Part shown: positions 7,959 through 17,520 of the stretch, in pieces | Numbering within the stretch: the stretch's first letter is position 1 | Layout: the number at the start of each line of letters is the position of its first letter | The notes under the pieces: model-generated | The model's database searches: none | Told to the model about the DNA's origin: nothing | What the model saw: only the letters and a program-made list of their open reading frames with translations | Position numbers and translations under genes: made by a program | NCBI GenBank assembly: GCA_947565635.1 | Contig: CANOGU010000013.1 | Location: 1 to 59,191 of the forward strand | Length of the DNA stretch: 59,191 bases | Direction of reading: 5' to 3' | DNA from: an uncultured Lactobacillus sp. | GTDB taxonomy: Bacteria > Bacillota > Bacilli > Lactobacillales > Lactobacillaceae

Positions 7959-9386
7959 ATGAAAACTCAAACTTCAAAAGTAGGTCTAGGGACCTTCATT
8001 GGGATGACGGTGGCATTAGCCGCAAGTATCCGTAATATTCCTGATGTTGCCGGTAGTGGCTGGACAATGTTCTTCTACATGGGAGTAGCTACATTTCTAT
8101 TCGCTTTACCTATTTGTTTAATATCCGGTGAATTTGGTAGTACTTTCCCTGAAAAAGGTGGTCCTGAGCTTTGGGTTAATAATTCATTAGGTCCAAGCTT
8201 CGGATTTGCAACCTCTTGGCTTCTTTGGGTACAAATGTTCCCTGGAATGGTTATGGTTGCTTCCGCACTACCTCCATTATTAGCAACGGCTATTAATCAA
8301 GATAAACTAGGCACTAATAACATATTTACTCTTATCGTTATTTTAGTAGTGTATTGGATTATTACATTTTTGAATATGAAATTCGACATGGCTAAGATTA
8401 CTGGACAAATCGGTGCTTGGCTAGGAATCTATATTCCATTAGCTGTAATGACTATTCTTGGTATTTGCGCTGTAATCAAAAATGGCATTCAACCAGCTTC
8501 TATTTTAGGACATTTTAATGCCTCTAAATTAATTCCTGATCCAACTGATATGAAATCACTTCAATTCTTCTCCCCTATAATCTTTATTTTTACGGGAATT
8601 GAAATGTCTTCAGTCTACATTACTAGAATTAAAAAAGTATCTTACTACCCAATTGGTGTTTTGGTAACTTTAGTATTCATGTTCTTATTAAATACCGTAA
8701 ATGGATTTCTAGAAAGTGCGGTAGTTCCATCTTCACAAATTGACTTAAACAATATCGTTCAACCAGTTATTGTTTTTGATAAAGTTTTAGGGTTACCATC
8801 TTGGATTGCCAATATTTTTAGCATTCTAGTCTTTATTGGAGTCAGCGTCCAATTGTCTGCATGGGCATCCGGACCCGGAAAAACTATTATTTCAAGTGCA
8901 CAAAAGGGTTTATACCCTCCAAAATTCAAATTCTGGAAGACAGACAAATTTGGTGATTCCCACACAGTTTTACTTACTCAAGCTACGATTATTTCCCTCT
9001 TTGCTTTAGTATATCTATTAATTCCTGGTATCAACGCTGCCTTTCTAGAATTAGTAAATGCTACGACAGTTCTATACTGTGTAGTATATGTATTTATGGC
9101 AATTGGATTTATTAAGTTAAGATTGCAAAAGCCTGACTTAAAGCGTCCATTTAAAGTCGGAAATACATTTGTTGCATGGATTGTTTCTATTGTATTGATT
9201 GCCACAATTATCATTGCTTTAATTGCTACTTTCGCAGTTGGTACTTTAACCAACTTCATTATTGTAGCAATTATCAGTATTGTCTTAACACTTTTACCAT
9301 TCTGGTTCGTTAAGATTAGAAAGGATTCATGGACAAGTGAAGTTAAAGATTTAATGGCTAAAGAAAATAGCGCTTCTAAGCACTAA
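7959..9386 (+). CDS. tyrP: Tyrosine/tyramine-type APC antiporter
   Basis: A 475-residue, about 12-helix transporter of the glutamate:GABA-antiporter branch of the APC superfamily, the branch that contains TyrP. The first helix region holds GTFIGMTVALAASIRNIPDVAGSG, broken here as GTFIGMTVAL then IRNIPDVAGSG. AAAGGAAG precedes the ATG. It is co-transcribed with the decarboxylase gene and followed by a terminator. The likely role is import of the amino acid in exchange for the decarboxylated amine, giving net charge movement and so proton motive force. Confidence 0.82.
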   Translation: MKTQTSKVGLGTFIGMTVALAASIRNIPDVAGSGWTMFFYMGVATFLFALPICLISGEFGSTFPEKGGPELWVNNSLGPSFGFATSWLLWVQMFPGMVMVASALPPLLATAINQDKLGTNNIFTLIVILVVYWIITFLNMKFDMAKITGQIGAWLGIYIPLAVMTILGICAVIKNGIQPASILGHFNASKLIPDPTDMKSLQFFSPIIFIFTGIEMSSVYITRIKKVSYYPIGVLVTLVFMFLLNTVNGFLESAVVPSSQIDLNNIVQPVIVFDKVLGLPSWIANIFSILVFIGVSVQLSAWASGPGKTIISSAQKGLYPPKFKFWKTDKFGDSHTVLLTQATIISLFALVYLLIPGINAAFLELVNATTVLYCVVYVFMAIGFIKLRLQKPDLKRPFKVGNTFVAWIVSIVLIATIIIALIATFAVGTLTNFIIVAIISIVLTLLPFWFVKIRKDSWTSEVKDLMAKENSASKH

Positions 9387-9440
9387 TATTAGTTTTATAC
9401 TTTAATAAAAATACTACTTACTCATATAAATAGTTAATTA

Positions 9441-9509
9441 AAAACATACTTTGATATCAAAATACTATCATTAAGTTAAGACATTATTTTGAATTGAAGT
9501 ATGTTTTTT
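9441..9509 (+). terminator. Terminator of the decarboxylase-antiporter operon
   Basis: AAAACATACTT and AAGTATGTTTTTT arms enclose a region with its own small palindromes and end in a T-run. Confidence 0.7.
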
Positions 9510-9928
9510 CGTATCAATTTGATGCTTACAAAATCTATTACTTGTTATTTTTCATCTTTTATTTAATTTTATAACACCGCTTCTATATTAATATATGATG
9601 TAATACGGTGATGTTTTCTTATAATTGCATGTATATATAATTATAGCTACTTATTTAAATAACACTATAAGTCTTTTCATTTGCTTTTTTTATTTCTAAC
9701 TTCTAACCTAAGAGACGAATAGATAATTATTATTTTAACTTGCAAGTCGTTATATAAATATCTATTTGTTTTATTAACTTTCTATTTTGATGAAAACTCA
9801 TGTGAACTAATATCTTTTGTTAACTCTGTTTTTTCATTAATAACAGATGTTGCTGATGAAAGAGATTCACAAGCCTACCATCTTTTTAGTTAGTTTCTTT
9901 TGCCTTTTTAGAAGGAGTGGGTATTTTC
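9510..9928 (+). other. Long AT-rich leader/intergenic region before the permease-peptidase cluster
   Basis: No gene is visible on either strand. Short imperfect inverted repeats occur, for example ACACCG with CGGTGA near 9572-9612 and AACTCTGTT with AACAGATGTT near 9822-9850. The length and dyads suggest a regulated promoter region for the gene starting at 9929, but no clean -35/-10 pair stood out. Confidence 0.35.
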
Positions 9929-11578
9929 ATGGAAGACAATAAAACTCAACAGAAAAAGACCTATATATCTGTCCTTGCCCTAACAATGATGAATGTTTCC
10001 ATAGTTGCCGGAATCGCAAACGATGTTCAGCAATCATTCTATGGACTTGCATCAGTAACGTACTTCGCAATCGGAGCTATTTGTTTCTTCATCCCAACTG
10101 CTTTAGTTGCGGCTGAACTAGCTTCTGGTTGGAGTAACCGCGGAGGAATTTTCCGCTGGGTTGGTGAAGGTTTAGGTAAAGGCTGGGGACTAACCTGTTT
10201 ACTTATCCTGTGGTTCCAATTAATTTTGAACTTTGGGATGGGGATGCCAAGCTTTACAGCAACCATCATGTTTTATACACCAAACTATGATGCGGCTGTA
10301 AAATTCGCTCAAGCACCACAACACGAATTGCTGATCATGACAGGTTGGGTCATTTTCTATTGGATCCTTACTTATTTAGCTACTAAAGGTGTTAAGGCCT
10401 TTTCTAACATCGCTAAATACGGTGTTATTATCGGAAGTCTTATTCCTTTAGCCGTTATGATTATTTTAGCTATTGTTTGGGTAGCTCAGGGGCATCAACC
10501 TGTTATTCCAATGACACCGAAGGGATTAATTCCTAAGTGGAATGGAATGAGTACATTAGCATTAGCTGCCGGAGTATTCTTCTCATACACCGGTATTGAC
10601 ACTAACGCCGCTCACATTAAGCAATTGAAGCATCCTGAAAAAGATTTCACTAAAGCAATGTTTATCTCAATTATTCTTGCTTTCTTAATCTTTGTTGTTG
10701 GTACTGTAATCATTGCAATGATTATTCCTGAAAAACAAATTAATGTTTTATACACTCTCTACTCTGTATTCAGGGTTTTAGGATCAACAATTGGTATGCC
10801 TTGGTTGTACATGGTTCTTGTTTGGGCCTTACTATTCAATACTATTGCGATGGTTGTAACTAATATGGCAGGTCCTTCATTTATGTTAGGCCAAGTTGGA
10901 GGAAGTGGATTTTTACCACACTGGTTCCAACAAAACAATAAACATAACATGCCTGCACATTTAATGTATACGCAAATCGCTGGAATGACGATTGTTGCCT
11001 ATCTAGTTAAATTAATTCCAAATGTTGAAGGATTTGTTATTCTAGTTACTCAAACAATCACTGTTCTGTACATGTTTTATTACATTTTAATGTTTACAGC
11101 TTTCTTGCGTTTACGTTATGACCAACCTAACCGTCCTCGTTCATTTAAAGTTCCCGGTGGTAGTTTTGGTGCTTGGCTTGTCGCAGGAGTAGGTATAATT
11201 TCATCCGTTTTCGGGATTGTTCTTGCTATCTATCCTCCAGCACAAGTTAAATCAGAAGTTGGTTCATCAACAGTTTATATTTCTGTTATTTTAGCTTTAG
11301 TTGCTGTCGTTTTAATTGTTTGTTTTGTCTTATATCAACTTTCTAAGAAACACCCAGAGTGGGTAAATCCGAACAATAAATTTGCTCCGTTTACTTGGGA
11401 AATTGAAGGACTTAAGAAACCTGGAAAGGCTTTATCAAACGTTCCAACAACTGTTATGTCTAAAGATCAAAATCCAATGGGTATGCCAATTAAGCGCCCA
11501 TATAAGCCAAATGAACAAGTTTCTGATGACGTTGTTAAAGCAGATGAAAACAATGAGATTTCAACTGATAAAAGTTAA
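9929..11578 (+). CDS. GadC-like APC permease with extended C-terminal tail (unit 1)
   Basis: A 549-residue transporter of the glutamate:GABA-antiporter group with about 12 membrane segments, followed by a hydrophilic cytosolic tail of about 75 residues (from KKHPEW to the end). The tail recalls the C-plug of Escherichia coli GadC, which closes the channel at neutral pH. ATG 9929 is chosen because GAAGGAG (9911-9916) is correctly spaced. The paralogue at 14471 is highly similar, and 109 bases of the tail-coding region are identical between them. No glutamate decarboxylase is nearby; the next genes are peptidases, so the substrate is more likely a peptide, an amino-acid conjugate or their products. 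Confidence 0.85.
   Translation: MEDNKTQQKKTYISVLALTMMNVSIVAGIANDVQQSFYGLASVTYFAIGAICFFIPTALVAAELASGWSNRGGIFRWVGEGLGKGWGLTCLLILWFQLILNFGMGMPSFTATIMFYTPNYDAAVKFAQAPQHELLIMTGWVIFYWILTYLATKGVKAFSNIAKYGVIIGSLIPLAVMIILAIVWVAQGHQPVIPMTPKGLIPKWNGMSTLALAAGVFFSYTGIDTNAAHIKQLKHPEKDFTKAMFISIILAFLIFVVGTVIIAMIIPEKQINVLYTLYSVFRVLGSTIGMPWLYMVLVWALLFNTIAMVVTNMAGPSFMLGQVGGSGFLPHWFQQNNKHNMPAHLMYTQIAGMTIVAYLVKLIPNVEGFVILVTQTITVLYMFYYILMFTAFLRLRYDQPNRPRSFKVPGGSFGAWLVAGVGIISSVFGIVLAIYPPAQVKSEVGSSTVYISVILALVAVVLIVCFVLYQLSKKHPEWVNPNNKFAPFTWEIEGLKKPGKALSNVPTTVMSKDQNPMGMPIKRPYKPNEQVSDDVVKADENNEISTDKS
11390..11498 (+). repeat. 109-bp identical tract in permease tail (copy 1)
   Basis: Identical base for base to 15947-16055, whereas the flanking parts of the two permease genes differ at many positions. 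It codes for the tail from FTWEIEGLKK through GMPIKR. Confidence 0.9.
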
Positions 11579-11611
11579 ATAAATTATCGATTTAAAGAAA
11601 AGAGATTAATT

Positions 11612-12937
11612 ATGGTACAAATTGATAATGAAGATTTAAAACAAGTTAGATCAGAATTTTTAGATACACCAAAGTATCGTAATACACAAAATGCCGTAAT
11701 GAAAAACGGTATTAAGAAATCAATCACAAATCAAAGTGTAGTTAATAGTGCACCATTTGTATTTTCAATTGATGTTGATTCAAATCATGTTCTAAATCAA
11801 AAACAATCCGGTCGTTGCTGGGATTTCTCTGGTTTAAACTTTATTCGCTATCACATTGAAAAAGATCATCATATAAAAAATATGGACTTATCAGGAAGCT
11901 ATGTTTACTTCTATGATAAGTTAGAAAAAGCTAATTATTTCTACCAAAACATTATTAACACAGCTGATCGTCCATTATCAGACCGTCTAGTTAACTGGTT
12001 ACTTACTACTCCTCAACAAGATGGTGGTGACTGGCAACTATTAGTAGACTTAATTGAAAAATACGGTATTGTTCCAATGGAAGCCTACCCAGAAACTGCT
12101 GCTAGTGCTAACTCACAAGAATTAAACCGTATGTTTAACAGAAAGTTACAAAAAGACGCTATGAAGTTACGTGATTTAGCTAATAGCGACGCATCTGATG
12201 AAAAGATGAAGAGTGTTCTTCACCACTTAAATGCAGAAAACTACCGTGTATTAGCTATTTCATTAGGTACTCCTCCAGACAAATTCACCTACGAATATCG
12301 TGATGAAAACAATGAATATCATACTACTGGTCAAGTTACACCAATAGAATTCTTCAAGAAGTTTGTTAACATCAACTTTGATGATTATGTTGAACTAATG
12401 AACTTACCAGGTGAAAATTATCCATATAATACTCCATTTGGCGTTGAAATCTCTGGCAATATGGTTGGTGGTCAACCAAGTCGTTACTTCAACGTTTCAA
12501 TGAAAGATATGGAAAAGACTGCTCTTGAACAATTAAAGGATGACGAACCTGTATGGTTTGGTTGTGACGTCCTACAAGAATGGGCTCCAGATGCTGGTTT
12601 ACTTGATGTTAATGTTTACGACTGGGATCGTTCATTTGGTATTAAGTTAGGTACTGATAAGACTAAGAGATTTGAATATCGTGAAAGTTTGCCAACTCAT
12701 GCAATGCTTATTTCTGGTGTTGACATGCGTGATGACAAGCCAATAAGATGGAAGATTCAAAACTCTTGGGGCACTAAGCCAGGTCACAAAGGTTACTTTA
12801 TTATGGGCAACGATTGGATGGAACAATATACCTACGAAACTGTTGTCAACAAGAAGTACTTAACTGATGAACAACTTGCTGCATATGAAAAAGAACCTGT
12901 AATGCTTCCATACTGGAACGCAATGAACCCAATTTAA
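11612..12937 (+). CDS. C1-family cysteine peptidase, PepC/bleomycin hydrolase type (unit 1)
   Basis: A 441-residue cytosolic peptidase of the PepC/PepE/PepG family. The catalytic Cys69 lies in QSGRCWDF, the histidine in PTHAML and the asparagine in QNSWG, so the triad is complete. The residue after GRCW is Asp, whereas the downstream paralogue has Met there, as is usual. In this family the C-terminus reaches into the active-site cleft; here it ends YWNAMNPI. There is no signal peptide. The gene begins 33 bases after the permease gene and probably shares its transcript. An aminopeptidase or specialised peptidase role in processing imported substrate is inferred. Confidence 0.88.
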   Translation: MVQIDNEDLKQVRSEFLDTPKYRNTQNAVMKNGIKKSITNQSVVNSAPFVFSIDVDSNHVLNQKQSGRCWDFSGLNFIRYHIEKDHHIKNMDLSGSYVYFYDKLEKANYFYQNIINTADRPLSDRLVNWLLTTPQQDGGDWQLLVDLIEKYGIVPMEAYPETAASANSQELNRMFNRKLQKDAMKLRDLANSDASDEKMKSVLHHLNAENYRVLAISLGTPPDKFTYEYRDENNEYHTTGQVTPIEFFKKFVNINFDDYVELMNLPGENYPYNTPFGVEISGNMVGGQPSRYFNVSMKDMEKTALEQLKDDEPVWFGCDVLQEWAPDAGLLDVNVYDWDRSFGIKLGTDKTKRFEYRESLPTHAMLISGVDMRDDKPIRWKIQNSWGTKPGHKGYFIMGNDWMEQYTYETVVNKKYLTDEQLAAYEKEPVMLPYWNAMNPI

Positions 12938-12977
12938 AGAATACTATTTCTTTAGTCTTTAGAAAGGACGATTATAT

Positions 12978-14402
12978 ATGGCATGTACCACTGTTATAGT
13001 TGGTAAAAAAGCCAATATTGCCGGTTCTACGATCATTGCTCGTAATTGCGATGCCGAGGTTTGTAATGTACCAGTAAAGTTTGTAGTTGTTCCTGCCAAA
13101 TCAGAAAAACAAACTTTCCATTCATATGTTACAGGCTTAGATATTCCTCTCCCTGAAAATGCACTTCGCTATCAAATGGCACCTTTTGTTGATTACAAAA
13201 TTCATGGTCAATTTGGTGAGTGTGGCATTAATAGTGAAAATGTAGCCATGAGTTCAACAGAAAGCCTATATGGTAATCCACAAGTTTTAGGATTAGACCC
13301 ACTTGTAAGTAATGGAATTGGTGAAGATGCGCTTTTAAGTATTGTATTACCTTTCATTCATTCTGCGCGGGACGGTGTCCAATATCTTGGTAAACTAATT
13401 GAAAAATATGGTTCACACGAAGGAAATGGAATTGCCTTTAGTGACAAAGATGAAGTTTGGTACATGGAAATTCCAACCGGTCACTATTGGGTTGCTGAAA
13501 AACTTGATGATGACAAAGCGGCTGTAATTGCTAATCAAGTTTCACTTCAAGATATTGACTTTGATGATAGTAGTCGTTTTATGTGGGCTCCTGGCATTAG
13601 AGAGTTCGTAGACAGTAATAACCTTAACCCTGATCCTAATGAATTTAATTTTCGCCATATTTTTGGTACGTCTAATGCACGTGATCGTTGCTACAACACT
13701 CCACGCGTTTGGTTTGGTCAACGCTACTTGGGTCATATTGCTTTCTCACCTACTAGCAACAATTTAGACTTTAGTTTTAAACCAGATCGTAAATTAAAGC
13801 GTGAAGATGTCGGCTATGTTCTTAGTTCTCATTACAATGAAACTATTTATGATCCTCTAGCAGATGACACGCCAAAAGATGACAGAACTAAATTCCGTCC
13901 AATTTCTATGGCAAGATGTGCAGAATCGCATATTCTAGAAATTCGAAATAAAGTACCAGCTGGAATTGCTGGAATTGCTTGGTTTAATTTTGCTCCAACG
14001 GCCTTTAATCCATATGTGCCATTTTATGCTAATGCAAATGGTACGGCTCCTCAGTACGAGAATACAACTGATGCATATAGTCCTGAAGAAGCTTATTGGT
14101 TATCAAGGACTGTAGCTGCTTTAATTCAACCAAGCTATAATGAAATGAAATCTCTATTAAGTGGCTTAGATGGTTTCTTGCCTACTGCTGATCAACTTAC
14201 TCATCATTTAGTCCATGTAACTGATGAGAAAGCTGAAAAGTTAAGTGGACAAAAGCTAACTCAATATCTAACTAAGGCTAATGCAGCTAATGCACAAAAG
14301 GTTCTTGACCTTACACATAAAACTGTAGGAGATTTAGTGAAACGTGAATTAACTTTATCTCGTTTAAGTTTTTCAATTAATACTGATCGTTTACAAAATT
14401 AA
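12978..14402 (+). CDS. pepD: C69-family dipeptidase (PepD type)
   Basis: A 474-residue N-terminal-nucleophile hydrolase of peptidase family C69. The nucleophile is probably Cys3 in MACTTVIVGKKA, so the propeptide would be only two residues. The next conserved block, STIIARNCD, matches lactobacillar PepD. AGAAAGGAC precedes the ATG. The protein is expected to be cytosolic and to cleave dipeptides. It is the third gene of unit 1 and is followed by a strong terminator, which separates the unit from the second permease. Confidence 0.87.
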   Translation: MACTTVIVGKKANIAGSTIIARNCDAEVCNVPVKFVVVPAKSEKQTFHSYVTGLDIPLPENALRYQMAPFVDYKIHGQFGECGINSENVAMSSTESLYGNPQVLGLDPLVSNGIGEDALLSIVLPFIHSARDGVQYLGKLIEKYGSHEGNGIAFSDKDEVWYMEIPTGHYWVAEKLDDDKAAVIANQVSLQDIDFDDSSRFMWAPGIREFVDSNNLNPDPNEFNFRHIFGTSNARDRCYNTPRVWFGQRYLGHIAFSPTSNNLDFSFKPDRKLKREDVGYVLSSHYNETIYDPLADDTPKDDRTKFRPISMARCAESHILEIRNKVPAGIAGIAWFNFAPTAFNPYVPFYANANGTAPQYENTTDAYSPEEAYWLSRTVAALIQPSYNEMKSLLSGLDGFLPTADQLTHHLVHVTDEKAEKLSGQKLTQYLTKANAANAQKVLDLTHKTVGDLVKRELTLSRLSFSINTDRLQN

Positions 14403-14409
14403 TTTAATA

Positions 14410-14440
14410 AAAGCTAGGTGACTCTCACCTAGCTTTTTCT
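14410..14440 (+). terminator. Terminator closing unit 1
   Basis: AAGCTAGGTGA and TCACCTAGCTT form a perfect stem followed by T residues. Confidence 0.85.
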
Positions 14441-14470
14441 TTAACGTATGTTATTTAGGAGATGTTAACA

Positions 14471-16135
14471 ATGATGGAAGATGCAAAGGAAAAGGATAAA
14501 AAGTCTGTCAAACAGATTTATATTTCCATCCTTGCTCTCACCCTAATGAACGTTACCATTATTGCCGGTATTGGTAATGACGTTCAGCAAGCCTTCTATG
14601 GTTTAGCTTCCGTTACCTATTTCGCTATTGGTGCTATTTGTTTCTTCATTCCTACAGCTTTAGTAGCTGCCGAACTAGCATCTGGCTGGAGTAATCGTGG
14701 TGGTATCTTTCGATGGGTTGGTGAAGGTTTAGGCAAAGGCTGGGCACTAACCTGTTTATTAATTCTATGGTTCCAAACAATGATTAACTTTGGGATGGGG
14801 ATGCCTAGTTATGCTGCAACAATTATGTTCTATACACCAATGTATAATAAAGCGGTTCAATTCGCTCAACACCCACAACATGAAGTATTAATCATGACTG
14901 GATTCATTATTTTATATTGGGTACTAACTTTTGTTGCCACTAAGGGAGTTAAAGCATTCAGTAGTGTTGCTAAATATGGTGTTTTAATTGGTACCTTTAT
15001 TCCCTTAGCTTTAATGGTTATTTTAACCATTGTTTGGTTGTGTCAAGGACACGCTCCTGCCATTCCAATGACACCAAAAGGATTAATTCCTAAGTGGAAT
15101 GGAATGAGCACTTTAGCCTTAGCAGCCGGAGTATTCTTCTCATACACCGGTATTGATATGAATGCCGCTCACATCAAACAATTAAAACATCCTGAAAAGG
15201 ATTTCACAACGGCAATGTTCTTCTCTATTATCTTAGTATTCTTAATCTTCGTTGTTGGTACTGTAATCATTGCAATGGTTGTTCCAGAAAAGCAGATTAA
15301 TGTTATTTATACTTTGAACACAGTATTCAGAACACTTGGTGCCACAATTGGAATCCCATGGTTATATATGGTTCTTGTGTGGGCTGGATTATGTAATGTT
15401 TTAGCCAGTGTTATTACTAACATGGCTGGTCCCTCATTTATGCTAGGACAAGCTGGTGGTTCTGGATTTTTGCCAAAGTGGTTCCAGGAGAAGAACAAAC
15501 ATCAAATGCCTGCTCATCTAATGTACACTCAAATTGCAGGGATGACGATAATTGCCTACTTGGTTAAATTACTTCCAAATGTTGAAGGTTTCGTCATTAT
15601 GTTAACTCAGACCATCACAGTTCTTTACATGTTCTACTACATCTTAATGTTCATCACATTTTTAAGATTAAGATACGATCAACCTAACCGTCCTCGCCCA
15701 TTTAAAGTTCCAGGTGGCAAAGTTGGGGCATGGATTGTTGCTGGTCTTGGTTTAATCTCTAGTGTATTCGGTATTGTATTAGCCATCTATCCACCAGCAC
15801 AAGTTAAAGCCGAAGTTGGCTCCCCTGTTACTTATGTTGTAACTATTTGTATTTTGGTAGCACTTATTTTAGCTATTTGCTTTATTATGTATCAACTATC
15901 AAAGAAGCACCCCGAATGGGTTGATCCACACAACAAATTTGCTCCATTTACTTGGGAAATTGAAGGACTTAAGAAACCTGGAAAGGCTTTATCAAACGTT
16001 CCAACAACTGTTATGTCTAAAGATCAAAATCCAATGGGTATGCCAATTAAGCGCCACTATGGTCCAGACGAGCAAGCTGCAGCTAAATTAGTCAAAGAAG
16101 CTAATGAGAATAAACTTACCCCTACTGACAATTAA
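14471..16135 (+). CDS. GadC-like APC permease with extended C-terminal tail (unit 2)
   Basis: A 554-residue paralogue of the permease at 9929 with the same topology and tail. The first half is very similar in protein sequence (for example FYGLASVTYFAIGAICFF occurs in both), but the DNA has diverged except in the 109-bp tail tract. The start at 14471 is preferred because AGGAG at 14457-14461 is nine bases away; an ATG at 14462 abuts the ribosome binding site. It heads unit 2, followed by a second C1 peptidase and a C45-type hydrolase. The two permeases probably handle related but distinct substrates. Confidence 0.85.
   Translation: MMEDAKEKDKKSVKQIYISILALTLMNVTIIAGIGNDVQQAFYGLASVTYFAIGAICFFIPTALVAAELASGWSNRGGIFRWVGEGLGKGWALTCLLILWFQTMINFGMGMPSYAATIMFYTPMYNKAVQFAQHPQHEVLIMTGFIILYWVLTFVATKGVKAFSSVAKYGVLIGTFIPLALMVILTIVWLCQGHAPAIPMTPKGLIPKWNGMSTLALAAGVFFSYTGIDMNAAHIKQLKHPEKDFTTAMFFSIILVFLIFVVGTVIIAMVVPEKQINVIYTLNTVFRTLGATIGIPWLYMVLVWAGLCNVLASVITNMAGPSFMLGQAGGSGFLPKWFQEKNKHQMPAHLMYTQIAGMTIIAYLVKLLPNVEGFVIMLTQTITVLYMFYYILMFITFLRLRYDQPNRPRPFKVPGGKVGAWIVAGLGLISSVFGIVLAIYPPAQVKAEVGSPVTYVVTICILVALILAICFIMYQLSKKHPEWVDPHNKFAPFTWEIEGLKKPGKALSNVPTTVMSKDQNPMGMPIKRHYGPDEQAAAKLVKEANENKLTPTDN
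15947..16055 (+). repeat. 109-bp identical tract in permease tail (copy 2)
   Basis: Second copy of the tract at 11390-11498, with no base difference over 109 positions. The boundaries are sharp on both sides. Confidence 0.9.
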
Positions 16136-16160
16136 TTTTTATTAGAAAAGAGATAATATT

Positions 16161-17489
16161 ATGTCAGAAATTAATCCTACTGATTTAAAAACTATTAGAT
16201 CAGATTTTCTTGATAATCAAAGATACCGTGTTACTCAAAATGCAGTTATGAAAAATGGTATTAAAAATTCCATTACTAATCAACGTGCTATTGATAATAG
16301 CAGTTTTGCATTCTCAGTTGATGTTGACTCTAACAAAGTAATGAATCAAAAGCATTCCGGCCGTTGCTGGATGTTTAGTGGTTTAAACTTTGTTCGTTTC
16401 TTAATTGAAAAGCACCATAATTTAAAAGATATGGAGCTCTCTCCTGATTATCTATTCTTCTATGATAAGTTAGAACGTGGTAATTACTTCTATAACAACA
16501 TTGTAAAAACTGCTACTAAACCTCTTTCTGATCGTGAAGTCATGTTTTTACTTGCTACGCCACAAGAAGATGGTGGTGATTGGAATTTCTTAATTAATTT
16601 AATTGAAAAATATGGACTTGTTCCTAATGACTTAATGCCTGAAACCACACCAGCCTGGAATACAACTGAGCTTAATCAGATGTACAACAGAAAACTGGAT
16701 AAAGATGCAATGAAGTTGCGCGACCTTGTTAACAATGAAGCTTCCGACACTAAAATTAAAAGCGTAATCCGTCAAATGAATCAAGAAAACTATCGGATCT
16801 TAAGCATTTGTTTTGGTACTCCTCCAGAGCACTTCACTTATGAATATCGTGATAAAAATAATAACTACCACACAACTGGTAGAATTACACCACTTGAATT
16901 TTATAAGAAGTTTTCTGATATTAACTTAAATGATTACATTGAACTTATGAATTTACCTGGTGGTGGCTACAAGTTTAATCAAACTTATACAATTGACCTA
17001 TGTAATAACGTTATTGGCGGAAAAGATAGTCATTACTTAAATGTTCCAATGCATGATATGAGACGGATGACTATTAATCAACTAAAAGATGGCGATCCAG
17101 TTTGGTTTGCCTGCGATGTTTTACAAGAATGGAATAACCCAGCTGGTTTACTTTCACTAGGTGTTTATGACTGGAAACGTTCATTTGGAATTACTTTAGG
17201 TAAAGATAAAGCCAATAGAGTTCAATATCGTGAAAGCATGCCAACTCATGCAATGCTAATTTGTGGGGTTGATTTACAAGACGATGAGCCAACTAAGTGG
17301 AAAGTTCAAAACTCATGGGGCAATAAACCAGGACACAAGGGATACTTCATTATGGATAATCCTTGGATGGACCAATACACTTATAATACTGTAGTAAATA
17401 AGAAGTATTTATCAGTTACGGAATTAAAGTCCTATCAAGAAACTACCCCTATTACTCTTCCTTATTGGACAGCCATGTTATCTGATTAG
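16161..17489 (+). CDS. C1-family cysteine peptidase, PepC/bleomycin hydrolase type (unit 2)
   Basis: A 442-residue paralogue of the peptidase at 11612, colinear along its whole length. The triad is intact: Cys in HSGRCWMF, His in PTHAML and Asn in QNSWG. It ends in YWTAMLSD, so the cleft-facing C-terminal arm differs from unit 1, which in this family affects amino- versus endopeptidase behaviour. It starts 25 bases after the permease stop and precedes the C45-type gene by 31 bases, so the three genes probably form one operon. Confidence 0.88.
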   Translation: MSEINPTDLKTIRSDFLDNQRYRVTQNAVMKNGIKNSITNQRAIDNSSFAFSVDVDSNKVMNQKHSGRCWMFSGLNFVRFLIEKHHNLKDMELSPDYLFFYDKLERGNYFYNNIVKTATKPLSDREVMFLLATPQEDGGDWNFLINLIEKYGLVPNDLMPETTPAWNTTELNQMYNRKLDKDAMKLRDLVNNEASDTKIKSVIRQMNQENYRILSICFGTPPEHFTYEYRDKNNNYHTTGRITPLEFYKKFSDINLNDYIELMNLPGGGYKFNQTYTIDLCNNVIGGKDSHYLNVPMHDMRRMTINQLKDGDPVWFACDVLQEWNNPAGLLSLGVYDWKRSFGITLGKDKANRVQYRESMPTHAMLICGVDLQDDEPTKWKVQNSWGNKPGHKGYFIMDNPWMDQYTYNTVVNKKYLSVTELKSYQETTPITLPYWTAMLSD

Positions 17490-17520
17490 TTTCTAATTAA
17501 TTAAAATGAAGGTGAATGCT

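Noticed and set aside
10039-10269. Antisense open frames inside the permease and other genes
   Set aside because: They follow from codon bias of the real gene on the other strand; their composition is low in complexity and they have no starts with ribosome binding sites.
9929-16135. Calling the two long-tailed permeases gadC, part of a glutamate decarboxylase system
   Set aside because: The fold group is right, but no glutamate decarboxylase gene is in the window and both permeases are tied to peptidases.
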